Under the pieces are notes generated by a model, which did not search any database, was not told the origin of the DNA, and worked only from the letters and a program-made list of their open reading frames with translations. Made by a program: the position numbers and the translations under genes. Below are positions 1-5,107 of a stretch of 7,944 nucleotides of DNA, one piece after another. Source of the DNA: JBEKHI01 sp050012355 (GTDB taxonomy: Bacteria > Actinomycetota > Actinomycetes > Streptosporangiales > Streptosporangiaceae); NCBI GenBank assembly GCA_050012355.1, contig JBEKHI010000382.1, positions 1-7,944 on the forward strand. Reading direction: 5' to 3'. Position 1 is the first letter of the stretch. Each line of letters opens with the position of its first letter.

Positions 1-496
1 GGTTCCGCCGCAGGTCGTAGGGGTTCGCGCACTGACCGCCGACCGAAGACCAGCCACTGGTCGAGTGAGTGGAGCGGAAGTTGGCCCACTCGGACAGGTT
101 GGCCTTGCCGAGGATGACGGCGCCTGCCTCCCGCAGCCTGCGCACGATGAACGCGTCATCCGGCGCGGCGGGCAGCAGGGCGAGCGAGCCAGCGGTCGTC
201 GGCATGCCAGCGGCCTGCACATTGTCCTTGACCAGGACCGGAATGCCCTCCAGCGGACCGGCCTGGCCGCTGGAACGACGGGAATCGCTGGCCGTGGCCT
301 CGGCGGCCGCCGACTTCGACACCGTAATCACCGCGCGGAGCGCCGGATTCAGCAGCTGGATTCGTTCTTCGTAGAAACTCGTCAGCGCTTGCGAGCTGAG
401 CCGTCCACCGTCGAGGGCGGCCGACAGCTCGGCCACCGTGGCGCGCATCGGCTCGATAGTGGTGCCGGGAATGAACGTCTGCGGGGAAACGGACAT
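1..496 (-). CDS. Amidase-signature family hydrolase, N-terminal part (runs off the left edge)
   Basis: The reverse strand from the ATG at 496 encodes 165 residues that continue past base 1. The protein reads like the first third of an amidase-signature enzyme (amide hydrolases using a Ser-cisSer-Lys triad). The block GIPVLVKDN at residues 84-92 supplies the catalytic lysine (K90). It is followed by MPTTAGS (98-104), an IVRRLREAGAVILGKANLSEWA-type region at about 117-138, and GWSSVGGQCANPY at 148-160. The glycine/serine-rich segment carrying the cis-serine would come next and lies outside the window, so substrate and completeness cannot be judged. No good Shine-Dalgarno precedes the ATG, but a TATTCT box lies 6 nt upstream, so a leaderless transcript is plausible. 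It follows the protease gene by 64 nt on the same strand. The family call is firm; the specific substrate is unknown. Confidence 0.88.
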   Translation of the reverse strand, partial: MSVSPQTFIPGTTIEPMRATVAELSAALDGGRLSSQALTSFYEERIQLLNPALRAVITVSKSAAAEATASDSRRSSGQAGPLEGIPVLVKDNVQAAGMPTTAGSLALLPAAPDDAFIVRRLREAGAVILGKANLSEWANFRSTHSTSGWSSVGGQCANPYDLRRN

Positions 497-502
497 GCCG
501 GA

Positions 503-534
503 AGAATAGCCCCACAATCGGCTGGGGCGACCAA
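503..534 (-). promoter_or_regulatory. Candidate promoter of the amidase gene with an inverted repeat in the spacer
   Basis: Reading the minus strand, TTGGTC (534-529) and TATTCT (508-503) are separated by 20 nt, and TATTCT ends 6 nt before the ATG at 496, the spacing expected for a leaderless start. The spacer is exactly an inverted repeat, GCCCCA-8 nt-TGGGGC (509-528 on plus), which could be an operator. The spacer is longer than the usual 17-18 nt, so this is a weak prediction from inspection only. Confidence 0.3.
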
Positions 535-560
535 TTCCCAGTTAAGCCGCTGTGTCACGA

Positions 561-2216
561 TTAAGTGCGGCCGTGAGCGTAGGACGACAAGGTGGTAATC
601 AGATGCTGCGGGAACAGCAGCCGGCCGCCGACCGCGAAGGCGATCACGGCGACGATCAGAAAGAACCCGACCCACACTCCCCCGGGCACCCCGGTCAGCT
701 GAGCGAGGTGGTCGGCGTCGGAGACCGGCCCCTGGCGACGCCGCCGGTCCCCCTGTAGTTCGAAGACCGGGCGTACCCCGCCAATCAGCAGAAACCACGC
801 CGTCGTATAGCCGAACGCGGCCTGCACGGTCGTGTTGGCCTTCAGCGATACCGCGACGACCACGGCCGCCGTAACGCCGACCGCGAGTACGCCGTAGGCA
901 TTGCGGATCGCGAGAAACGTCGCGGCCAGGATGACCAGCATCAGCCACAGCATCGCGGTCAGGTGGTGCGCGGCGAGCAGCACGGCCGCGCCGGCGCCGA
1001 GCAGCGGCGGGGTGATGTATCCGGCCGCCGAGGTGAACACAATGCCGGGCCCGGTCTGTTTGCCCCGGGAGTAGGTCACCCCGGAGGTGTCGGCGTGCAG
1101 CCTGATCCCGTCGAGACGGCGGCCAGTCAGCAGGCTGATCAGCGCATGTCCGCCCTCGTGAGCGATGGTGATGACGTTGCGGGTCAGGTGCCAGCTGGCG
1201 GAGTTGACCACGATCACCAGCGCGGCGACCGCGCTGGCCGCCACCAGCCAGCCAGGCGGGGACGGCTGGACAGCGGTCACCCGATCCCACAAGGCGATCA
1301 GATGGGCGGACATGCCCGACATCGTAGGCGGTGAAGCTAAGCGCACGTTCCGAAACCAGTCGATTTTCCAGGAAGCTGGACGGCTCGGCACCCCACTACG
1401 ACCCCTGTAGAAGTTCTTTATGTCCCGTATGTGGCTAATGTCCCATGCAGGGCGCCGCGGCGCGGCGTGGGACGCGCCCCGCGGGGCGCGCAGCGAGGCT
1501 AAGGGGAGCCAGGAGACGTGGCCGGCTAGGAGGGCGTAGCCGACGAAGGCGGTGGCGTCCATTAGCGTGTGGGCGATGATCATCGGGGTGTTCCGGCGCC
1601 AGCGGTAGAACAGGGTGCCGAAGATGACGCCCATGATCGCGTTGCCGATGAAGCCGCCGAATCCCTGGTACAGGTGGTAAGAACCCCGCAGCACGGCGCT
1701 TATCGCGACCGACCGTGACTTGGAAACACCGAGCTGCTCCAGCCTGGTCAGCAGGTAGCCGAGGACGACGGTCTCCTCGAGCAGGCCGTTCTGGAACGCG
1801 GACAGCAACAGGACCGGGATTCGCCACCACACGTCGGGCAGGCTCTCCGCGACGACGTTCAGGCTGAAGCCGAGCTTGTAAGCGGCGATGTACAGTCCCA
1901 GGCCGGAGCCCCCGACCGCCGCGGCAATTCCGGCGCCGCGCGCGAGGTCCCGCCCCGGCTGGGTGAAGTCGCAGCCGATCGTGGACGGCCCCTGGCGGGA
2001 ACGCGCCAGCAGGTAGAAGACGAGCAGCACCGGAGCAAGACCGATCGCGATGTCGGTGAGCTGCAGGAACAAGTCAAGCAGCGGGCGTCCAGGTGCGAGC
2101 GAGCCGTTCAGCACCGCCTGCTGCTTGCTCAGCGACTTGTGCGCGGTGAGCGAGCCGATCAGTGACACGAACGCGTACAGTCCGCTGGCCCCGAGGGACA
2201 CCGCGAAGACCGACAC
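561..2216 (-). CDS. CPBP-type and M50B-like intramembrane proteases in one 551-residue frame
   Basis: Two multi-pass membrane protease modules share one frame. Residues about 1-240 resemble actinobacterial CPBP (CAAX/bacteriocin-processing) proteases: the paired glutamates of LLEETVVLGYLLTRLE (E147, E148), the RGSYHLYQG box (H181) and IIAHTLMD (H216, D220) are the expected intramembrane catalytic motifs. Residues about 299-551 resemble the M50B-like family: zinc motif HEGGH (353-357), LDGIRLHADTSGVT (368-381), SAAGYITPP (396-404), and a late DADHLAQLTGVP (500-511). Each half has several hydrophobic helices. These families are usually separate genes, and linker 241-298 looks like former intergenic DNA, with M299 (1322) or M302 (1313) a natural M50 start, so the true products may be two proteins. 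The GTG at 2216 is the only usual in-frame start (GGGAG 3 nt upstream). The gene follows DUF397 by 58 nt. Substrates are unknown. Confidence 0.82.
   Translation of the reverse strand: MSVFAVSLGASGLYAFVSLIGSLTAHKSLSKQQAVLNGSLAPGRPLLDLFLQLTDIAIGLAPVLLVFYLLARSRQGPSTIGCDFTQPGRDLARGAGIAAAVGGSGLGLYIAAYKLGFSLNVVAESLPDVWWRIPVLLLSAFQNGLLEETVVLGYLLTRLEQLGVSKSRSVAISAVLRGSYHLYQGFGGFIGNAIMGVIFGTLFYRWRRNTPMIIAHTLMDATAFVGYALLAGHVSWLPLASLRAPRGASHAAPRRPAWDISHIRDIKNFYRGRSGVPSRPASWKIDWFRNVRLASPPTMSGMSAHLIALWDRVTAVQPSPPGWLVAASAVAALVIVVNSASWHLTRNVITIAHEGGHALISLLTGRRLDGIRLHADTSGVTYSRGKQTGPGIVFTSAAGYITPPLLGAGAAVLLAAHHLTAMLWLMLVILAATFLAIRNAYGVLAVGVTAAVVVAVSLKANTTVQAAFGYTTAWFLLIGGVRPVFELQGDRRRRQGPVSDADHLAQLTGVPGGVWVGFFLIVAVIAFAVGGRLLFPQHLITTLSSYAHGRT
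1323..1496 (-). other. Atypical linker between the CPBP and M50 halves (probable former intergenic sequence)
   Basis: This stretch encodes residues 241-298 of the protease frame. It starts right after the segment where CPBP proteins of this type normally end (GYALLAGHVSWLP) and stops at the paired methionines (M299, M302) that look like an M50 gene start. Codon use differs sharply from the flanks: of the 44 codons for residues 255-298, 17 end in A or T, with two ATA, an AGG, an AAA, a TTT and a TTA. It carries two GC palindromes, and weak promoter-like boxes TCGACT (1363-1358) and TAGCTT (1339-1334) lie just before the M50 methionine. Together this suggests intergenic sequence that happens to be open, or became open after an indel. 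Confidence 0.6.
1452..1490 (-). terminator. Two GC palindromes after the CPBP domain, terminator-like, inside the open frame
   Basis: Two perfect palindromes lie close together: cgcgccccgcggggcgcg (1473-1490, 18 nt) and gcgccgcggcgc (1452-1463, 12 nt). They begin about 10 nt beyond the putative CPBP end on the minus strand. No U-tract follows, but actinobacterial intrinsic terminators often lack one. That a transcript actually ends here is inference; the palindromes themselves are exact. Confidence 0.4.
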
Positions 2217-2274
2217 GATCTCCCAGCGGATCAGTCGCGGTGTGAACCCGGCGTCAAGCTCAACAGCGGAGAGC
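2217..2274. other. Short gap between the DUF397 and protease genes
   Basis: This 58-nt gap has no palindrome or terminator. The protease frame stays open upstream into the DUF397 gene as far as a TGA, but with no ATG, GTG or TTG; only a CTG at 2234 could extend the protein. Co-transcription with DUF397 is therefore likely. Confidence 0.4.
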
Positions 2275-2487
2275 TCAGGCGAGGAGGCCGTCGAAATCTC
2301 CGTCCTTCGCGCCGCCGATGAGAGCTTCGATCTCGGCCCGGGTGTAGATCAGCGCCGGGCCGCTCGCGTCGGAGGCGTTGCGCATCGCGACCCGACCGTC
2401 CTCAAGTACGGCGAGTTCCACCGATCCGAGCCGCCGCCAGACGGCCCCGGTGAGCTGTGAGGCGGGCATGCCGTTGTGCAGGGGCAC
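2275..2487 (-). CDS. DUF397 domain protein
   Basis: This 70-residue protein matches the DUF397 family, small actinobacterial proteins that typically sit beside XRE/DUF5753 regulators. Recognisable blocks are VWRRLGSVELAVLEDGRVAMRN (about 16-37), GPALIYTRAEIEAL (43-56) and the C-terminal GGAKDGDFDGL (58-68). The start is the GTG at 2487, because AAGGAGG (2501-2495) lies 7 nt before it. The internal ATG at 2469 has no comparable site. The stop of the regulator upstream is only 2 nt away and the ribosome site lies inside its last codons, so translation is probably coupled. In related pairs DUF397 proteins have been linked to developmental regulation and to toxin-antitoxin-like behaviour; the role here is inferred from that association only. 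Confidence 0.88.
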   Translation of the reverse strand: MPLHNGMPASQLTGAVWRRLGSVELAVLEDGRVAMRNASDASGPALIYTRAEIEALIGGAKDGDFDGLLA

Positions 2488-2489
2488 GC

Positions 2490-3356
2490 TCAGGCCTCCT
2501 TGAGCATCTCGGCGAGGATCTCGCGCGTCCGCTCCGGCGAGGCCGCCGTCACTGACAACCGTTCCATGACCGCAGCGTACCGGTCGAGGTCATCGGTCTT
2601 GTCTAGGTACTGCGCCGAGGTCAGCTGCTCCAGGTACACGACGTCCATCATCTCCGGGTCGGAGAACCGCAGGATGGTGAACGCGCCGCCCTCCGCCACA
2701 TGGCCGCCAAAACGGAACGGCATGACCTGGAGCGTGACGTTCGGGTCGTCGGCGATGGCAATCAGCCGGCGCAACTGGCCGCGCATCACCTCGTGGCCGC
2801 CGATCGGCCGCCGCAGGGCGGCCTCGTCCACGATCGCCCAGAACTTCGGCGCTTGCTCCTTGGTGAGCAGCTTCTGCCTGCCCAGCCGCAGCGCCACCCG
2901 GCGCTCGATCTCGCTCTGCGGCACCTCCGCGGCGCCGGTCTGGATCACGGCCCGCGCGTACTCTTCGGTCTGCAGCAACCCGGGAACGAACTGGATGTCG
3001 TAACCGCGGATCAGCGCGGCGGACTCCTCGAGGCCCACGTACATGGCGAACCAGTCGGGCATCGCGTCGCCGAACTTCTGCCACCAAGGGGCGGCGTTGG
3101 CCTCGCGGACCAAGGTCAGCAGGCCGTCGCGTTCGACCGACCCGATCACGCCGTAAAGGTCAGCGAGGTCGAGCACGTCACGCTCACGGAACGAGACGCG
3201 ACCCAGCTCCATCCGGCTGATCTTGGAACCGGACGCGCGGATGTGATAACCAGCGTCGTCCCTGCTGATGCCCGCTTGCTCACGGAGTCTGCGCAGCTGA
3301 GCACCAAGCATGATGCGGAGGACGGTAGGACCGCCGCTCGGGTGCCCGGGAATCAC
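2490..3356 (-). CDS. XRE-family helix-turn-helix regulator with DUF5753 domain
   Basis: With the GTG at 3356 the protein has 288 residues, the usual length for this class. Residues about 16-70 form the helix-turn-helix region (LGAQLRRLREQAGISRDDAGYHIR, then SKISRMELGRVSFRERDV). Residues about 100-280 are DUF5753, with its hallmark VPGLLQTEEYARAVI at 124-138, a conserved AIVDEAALRRP at 174-184 and YLEQLTSAQYLD at 241-252. A longer reading from 3440 exists, but GAGGGAGGG (3372-3364) lies 7 nt before the 3356 GTG, and homologues begin close to the PTVLRIMLGAQ segment. Proteins of this class (WhiJ-like) bind DNA in actinobacteria and are commonly paired with DUF397, as here. It may also control the protease gene downstream and its own promoter; this is inference. 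There is no transmembrane segment. Confidence 0.9.
   Translation of the reverse strand: MIPGHPSGGPTVLRIMLGAQLRRLREQAGISRDDAGYHIRASGSKISRMELGRVSFRERDVLDLADLYGVIGSVERDGLLTLVREANAAPWWQKFGDAMPDWFAMYVGLEESAALIRGYDIQFVPGLLQTEEYARAVIQTGAAEVPQSEIERRVALRLGRQKLLTKEQAPKFWAIVDEAALRRPIGGHEVMRGQLRRLIAIADDPNVTLQVMPFRFGGHVAEGGAFTILRFSDPEMMDVVYLEQLTSAQYLDKTDDLDRYAAVMERLSVTAASPERTREILAEMLKEA
2495..2501 (-). promoter_or_regulatory. Strong Shine-Dalgarno of the DUF397 gene inside the end of the regulator gene
   Basis: AAGGAGG on the minus strand overlaps the Lys-Glu codons at the end of the XRE gene and lies 7 nt before GTG 2487. It decides the DUF397 start and points to translational coupling. Confidence 0.8.
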
Positions 3357-3363
3357 GGCACGG

Positions 3364-3372
3364 CCCTCCCTC
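3364..3372 (-). promoter_or_regulatory. Ribosome binding site that fixes the XRE regulator start
   Basis: GAGGGAGGG on the minus strand ends 7 nt before GTG 3356. A GTG 5 nt closer is followed at once by an out-of-frame stop, so 3356 is the supported start rather than the upstream in-frame start at 3440. Confidence 0.65.
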
Positions 3373-3438
3373 GACTGCACTGTTCGTGCCCGCAGGCATG
3401 ATACCGCGATAGCCACGTTCCGGGCAGCAATGCTGACC

Positions 3439-3469
3439 ACTATGCTCGGAAGCTAGCTTTCCCTGCCAA
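3439..3469 (-). promoter_or_regulatory. Candidate promoter of the XRE regulator with a palindromic operator in the spacer
   Basis: The minus strand has TTGGCA (3469-3464, five of six matches to TTGACA), then 19 nt, then CATAGT (3444-3439, four of six matches to TATAAT). The perfect 10-bp palindrome AAGCTAGCTT (3450-3459) sits inside the spacer, the classic position for an autoregulatory operator. A second -10-like TATCAT occurs at 3403-3398 without a good -35. The motifs were read by eye and the operator role is inference. Confidence 0.38.
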
Positions 3470-3495
3470 GCCGAGGCCCCCGGCCGTCCGGCAAT

Positions 3496-3512
3496 TATCA
3501 TTATATCCAGGA
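3496..3512 (+). promoter_or_regulatory. AT-rich leader and ribosome binding site of the membrane protein gene
   Basis: TATCAT (3496-3501) and TTATAT (3501-3506) overlap in an AT-rich patch that stands out from the GC-rich surroundings and may hold the -10 box. No convincing -35 lies 17-18 nt upstream. AGGA (3509-3512) is 7 nt before the ATG at 3520. Confidence 0.35.
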
Positions 3513-3519
3513 CAGGTCC

Positions 3520-3999
3520 ATGTATAAGAAGTTCCCGGGCGCAGACAAGGTGATTACCCCGGCCGATGCTCCCGCGCCTGTACTCAACGCCGTCCGGCTG
3601 ATGTACGCCGGCGCGGCTGTCACCCTCGTCTATTTGGTCGTGTCGCTGGCCAGTCTGGGCAGCATCAAGAGTGAACTGCACAGCTCTGACCCTAAACTCA
3701 CCACCACGCAGATCAACCAGGTGTTCGAGTATCTCATTGTCACCACTGTGGTATTTGGCGTCATTGGCATCGCACTGTGGCTCATGATGGCCCGCGGCGC
3801 GCGCAACGGGCGACGCTGGTCGCAGATCGTCTCCACTGTTCTGTTCGCCCTGTACACGCTGGAGTCGGTCGCCACGTTCACCGAGGACCGTGCGATCTTG
3901 TCGATCGTCTTCGTCGGACTCACCTGGGTGATCGGCGCCGTCACCGTGTTCATGCTCTGGAAACCCGCGACAAAGGCTTACTTCAACCCCGTGGTGTAG
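3520..3999 (+). CDS. Small four-helix membrane protein of unknown function
   Basis: This 159-residue protein has a short hydrophilic N-terminus (MYKKFPGADK...) and four predicted membrane helices at about 26-47, 70-91, 100-119 and 125-147. A polar loop at 49-68 lies between the first two, and a basic, Arg-rich turn (ARGARNGRRW, 91-100) between the second and third. An opening PAPVLNAVRLMYAGAA and a closing KAYFNP resemble uncharacterised actinobacterial four-helix proteins, but I know no function for them. The ATG at 3520 has AGGA 7 nt upstream. It is transcribed divergently from the XRE regulator, and its stop is 9 nt before the lyase gene, so the two are probably one operon. The link could be chance or could mean that it moves or senses the lyase substrate; that is speculation. 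The gene is clearly real, the role unknown. Confidence 0.85.
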   Translation: MYKKFPGADKVITPADAPAPVLNAVRLMYAGAAVTLVYLVVSLASLGSIKSELHSSDPKLTTTQINQVFEYLIVTTVVFGVIGIALWLMMARGARNGRRWSQIVSTVLFALYTLESVATFTEDRAILSIVFVGLTWVIGAVTVFMLWKPATKAYFNPVV

Positions 4000-4008
4000 G
4001 AGACCTTC

Positions 4009-4875
4009 ATGCCCGGTGTCGTGCTCACCTCCGTACCTGTTCCCTTCACCTCCGATGGCGAGCTTGACACCGCCGTGACCCGGCGGCTCATGGAGTTCGC
4101 CGCGTCACGGACCGACGGGCTGATGGTCGCGGGCAGCACCGGCGAGTTCCCCGCGCTCGAGGACTCCGAGCGGCTGACGCTGTTCGACCTCGCGCTGTCC
4201 ATCGCCGGCCAGGACCGGGTGATCGCGCACGTGGGCGCGCCGTCCGCTCGCCAGGCCGCCCGGCTCGCCGCCGCGGCCTGGCGAGCGGGCGCGCGTCACC
4301 TTGCCGCCGTCACGCCGTATTACAACGCCGTCACCCCCGCGGAGCTGCGGGAGTACTACCTGAGCATCCGCGCCGCCGCACCCGACGCCGCGCTGTACGG
4401 CTATTTTTTTCCAGAACGTACGGGGCGTGTCGTCCCGGTAGACGAATTCGCCAGCCTGTCGGCGGAGGCCGGGCTGGCCGGAGTCAAGCTCAGCGGCGCG
4501 GCCTCCGATTTGCTGGCCGACTGCGTGGCGGCGTGTCCTGGCTCGCGCGTCTACGCCGGTAGCGACAATGACCTCGCGGGCGTGCTCGATAACGGCGGGG
4601 CGGGGATCATCTCGGCTCGGGCGGCCGCGTACCCAGAGGTCTTCGCCGGACTCGCCGCGGCGCTGGCCGCCGGCGACGAGGCGACGGCGGCCGGGTGGCA
4701 GTCGTTCGTCTCCGATCTGGTCGCCACCGGAGCGTCGGTCGGCCGGGTGAAGGAGGCGCTGCGGCTGCGCGGCTTCGGTCCGATCCGGGCGCGGATGCCG
4801 GTCGGCTGGCCACCAGAAGAAGTGTCCGCGCGGATCGCCACGCTGGTCTCCCGACTAGCCGAGACGCCGGTTTGA
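4009..4875 (+). CDS. DapA/NanA-family (dihydrodipicolinate synthase-like) class I lyase/aldolase
   Basis: The 288-residue protein fits the (beta/alpha)8 family of pyruvate-dependent Schiff-base lyases and synthases (PF00701). Residues 42-46 GSTGE form the pyruvate carboxylate site, TPYYN is at 102-106, Y130 in ALYGYFFPERTG corresponds to the catalytic tyrosine and R137 to the RTG arginine. K160 in GVKLSG is the Schiff-base lysine. YAGSDND is at 182-188. Length and residue order match the family, so an active enzyme is likely. However, the usual YN-x-P motif reads YGYFFP, with two extra residues, so the substrate may differ from aspartate semialdehyde. No other lysine-pathway genes are present, so this is better called a DapA-like protein than DapA. 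AGGAG (3998-4002) lies 6 nt before the ATG, overlapping the stop of the membrane protein gene. It ends with a TGA followed closely by TAA and TAG in other frames. Confidence 0.88.
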   Translation: MPGVVLTSVPVPFTSDGELDTAVTRRLMEFAASRTDGLMVAGSTGEFPALEDSERLTLFDLALSIAGQDRVIAHVGAPSARQAARLAAAAWRAGARHLAAVTPYYNAVTPAELREYYLSIRAAAPDAALYGYFFPERTGRVVPVDEFASLSAEAGLAGVKLSGAASDLLADCVAACPGSRVYAGSDNDLAGVLDNGGAGIISARAAAYPEVFAGLAAALAAGDEATAAGWQSFVSDLVATGASVGRVKEALRLRGFGPIRARMPVGWPPEEVSARIATLVSRLAETPV

Positions 4876-5107
4876 TAACAGATAGCAAACGGCGCGGAAT
4901 TGCGTGAACCGCCCAGCGCGATGATGCGTCATTGAGGGTGAGGCCCGGCGAAAGCGGGGCGCCGGGCCTCCCACTCGGTCCGGCGAAAGCGGGGCTGCCG
5001 GGTTGCTTGGATGGGATAAAGCGGCTTGGGGCGCGTTTCCCCTCGGCACAAACCCGGCAGATGAGCGGGGCGCCGGGCCGGGTGCCCCCAAAGCGAGCCC
5101 ACAGCGC
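4876..5107. repeat. Convergent intergenic region with a cluster of related GC-rich repeats
   Basis: No gene is supported here. Three related copies of a hairpin-forming unit of the form CCCGGC-(A/G-rich)-AGCGGGGC-GCCGGG are seen. The exact 16-mer CCGGCGAAAGCGGGGC occurs at 4945-4960 and 4980-4995 (35 bp apart). The exact 16-mer AGCGGGGCGCCGGGCC occurs at 4953-4968 and 5064-5079. CTGCCGGGTT (4995-5004) is the reverse complement of AACCCGGCAG (5051-5060), so the two sides can also pair over about 65 nt. The layout suggests a REP-like palindromic element used as a shared terminator between convergent genes. The short open frames here are translated repeats. Confidence 0.65.
4940..4970. terminator. 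Strong bidirectional stem-loop between the lyase and phosphotransferase genes
   Basis: GAGGCCCGGCG (4940-4950) and CGCCGGGCCTC (4960-4970) form a perfect 11-bp stem with a 9-nt loop, about 65 nt after the lyase stop and downstream of the convergent phosphotransferase. There is no U-tract, so it fits the U-less terminators common in actinobacteria, or a REP-type repeat, or both. Confidence 0.6.

Noticed and set aside
65..598. 177-residue plus-strand frame at the left edge
   Set aside because: It lies antisense to the amidase gene, whose conserved motifs fix the coding strand.
382..1290. 302-residue minus-strand frame overlapping the M50 half and the amidase start
   Set aside because: It is a frame-shifted reading of the protease and amidase genes, rich in Arg and Pro with no domain.
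2700..3401. 233-residue plus-strand frame opposite the XRE gene
   Set aside because: It is an antisense shadow of a clear XRE/DUF5753 gene, with low-complexity Arg/Pro/His composition and no ribosome site or recognisable domain.
3357..3440. N-terminal extension of the XRE regulator to a start at 3440
   Set aside because: The extension contains the predicted -10 region and low-similarity residues; a good ribosome site supports 3356.
4940..5088. Possible CRISPR array
   Set aside because: The repeats are few, irregularly spaced, partly inverted, and there are no unique spacers of constant length or cas genes.
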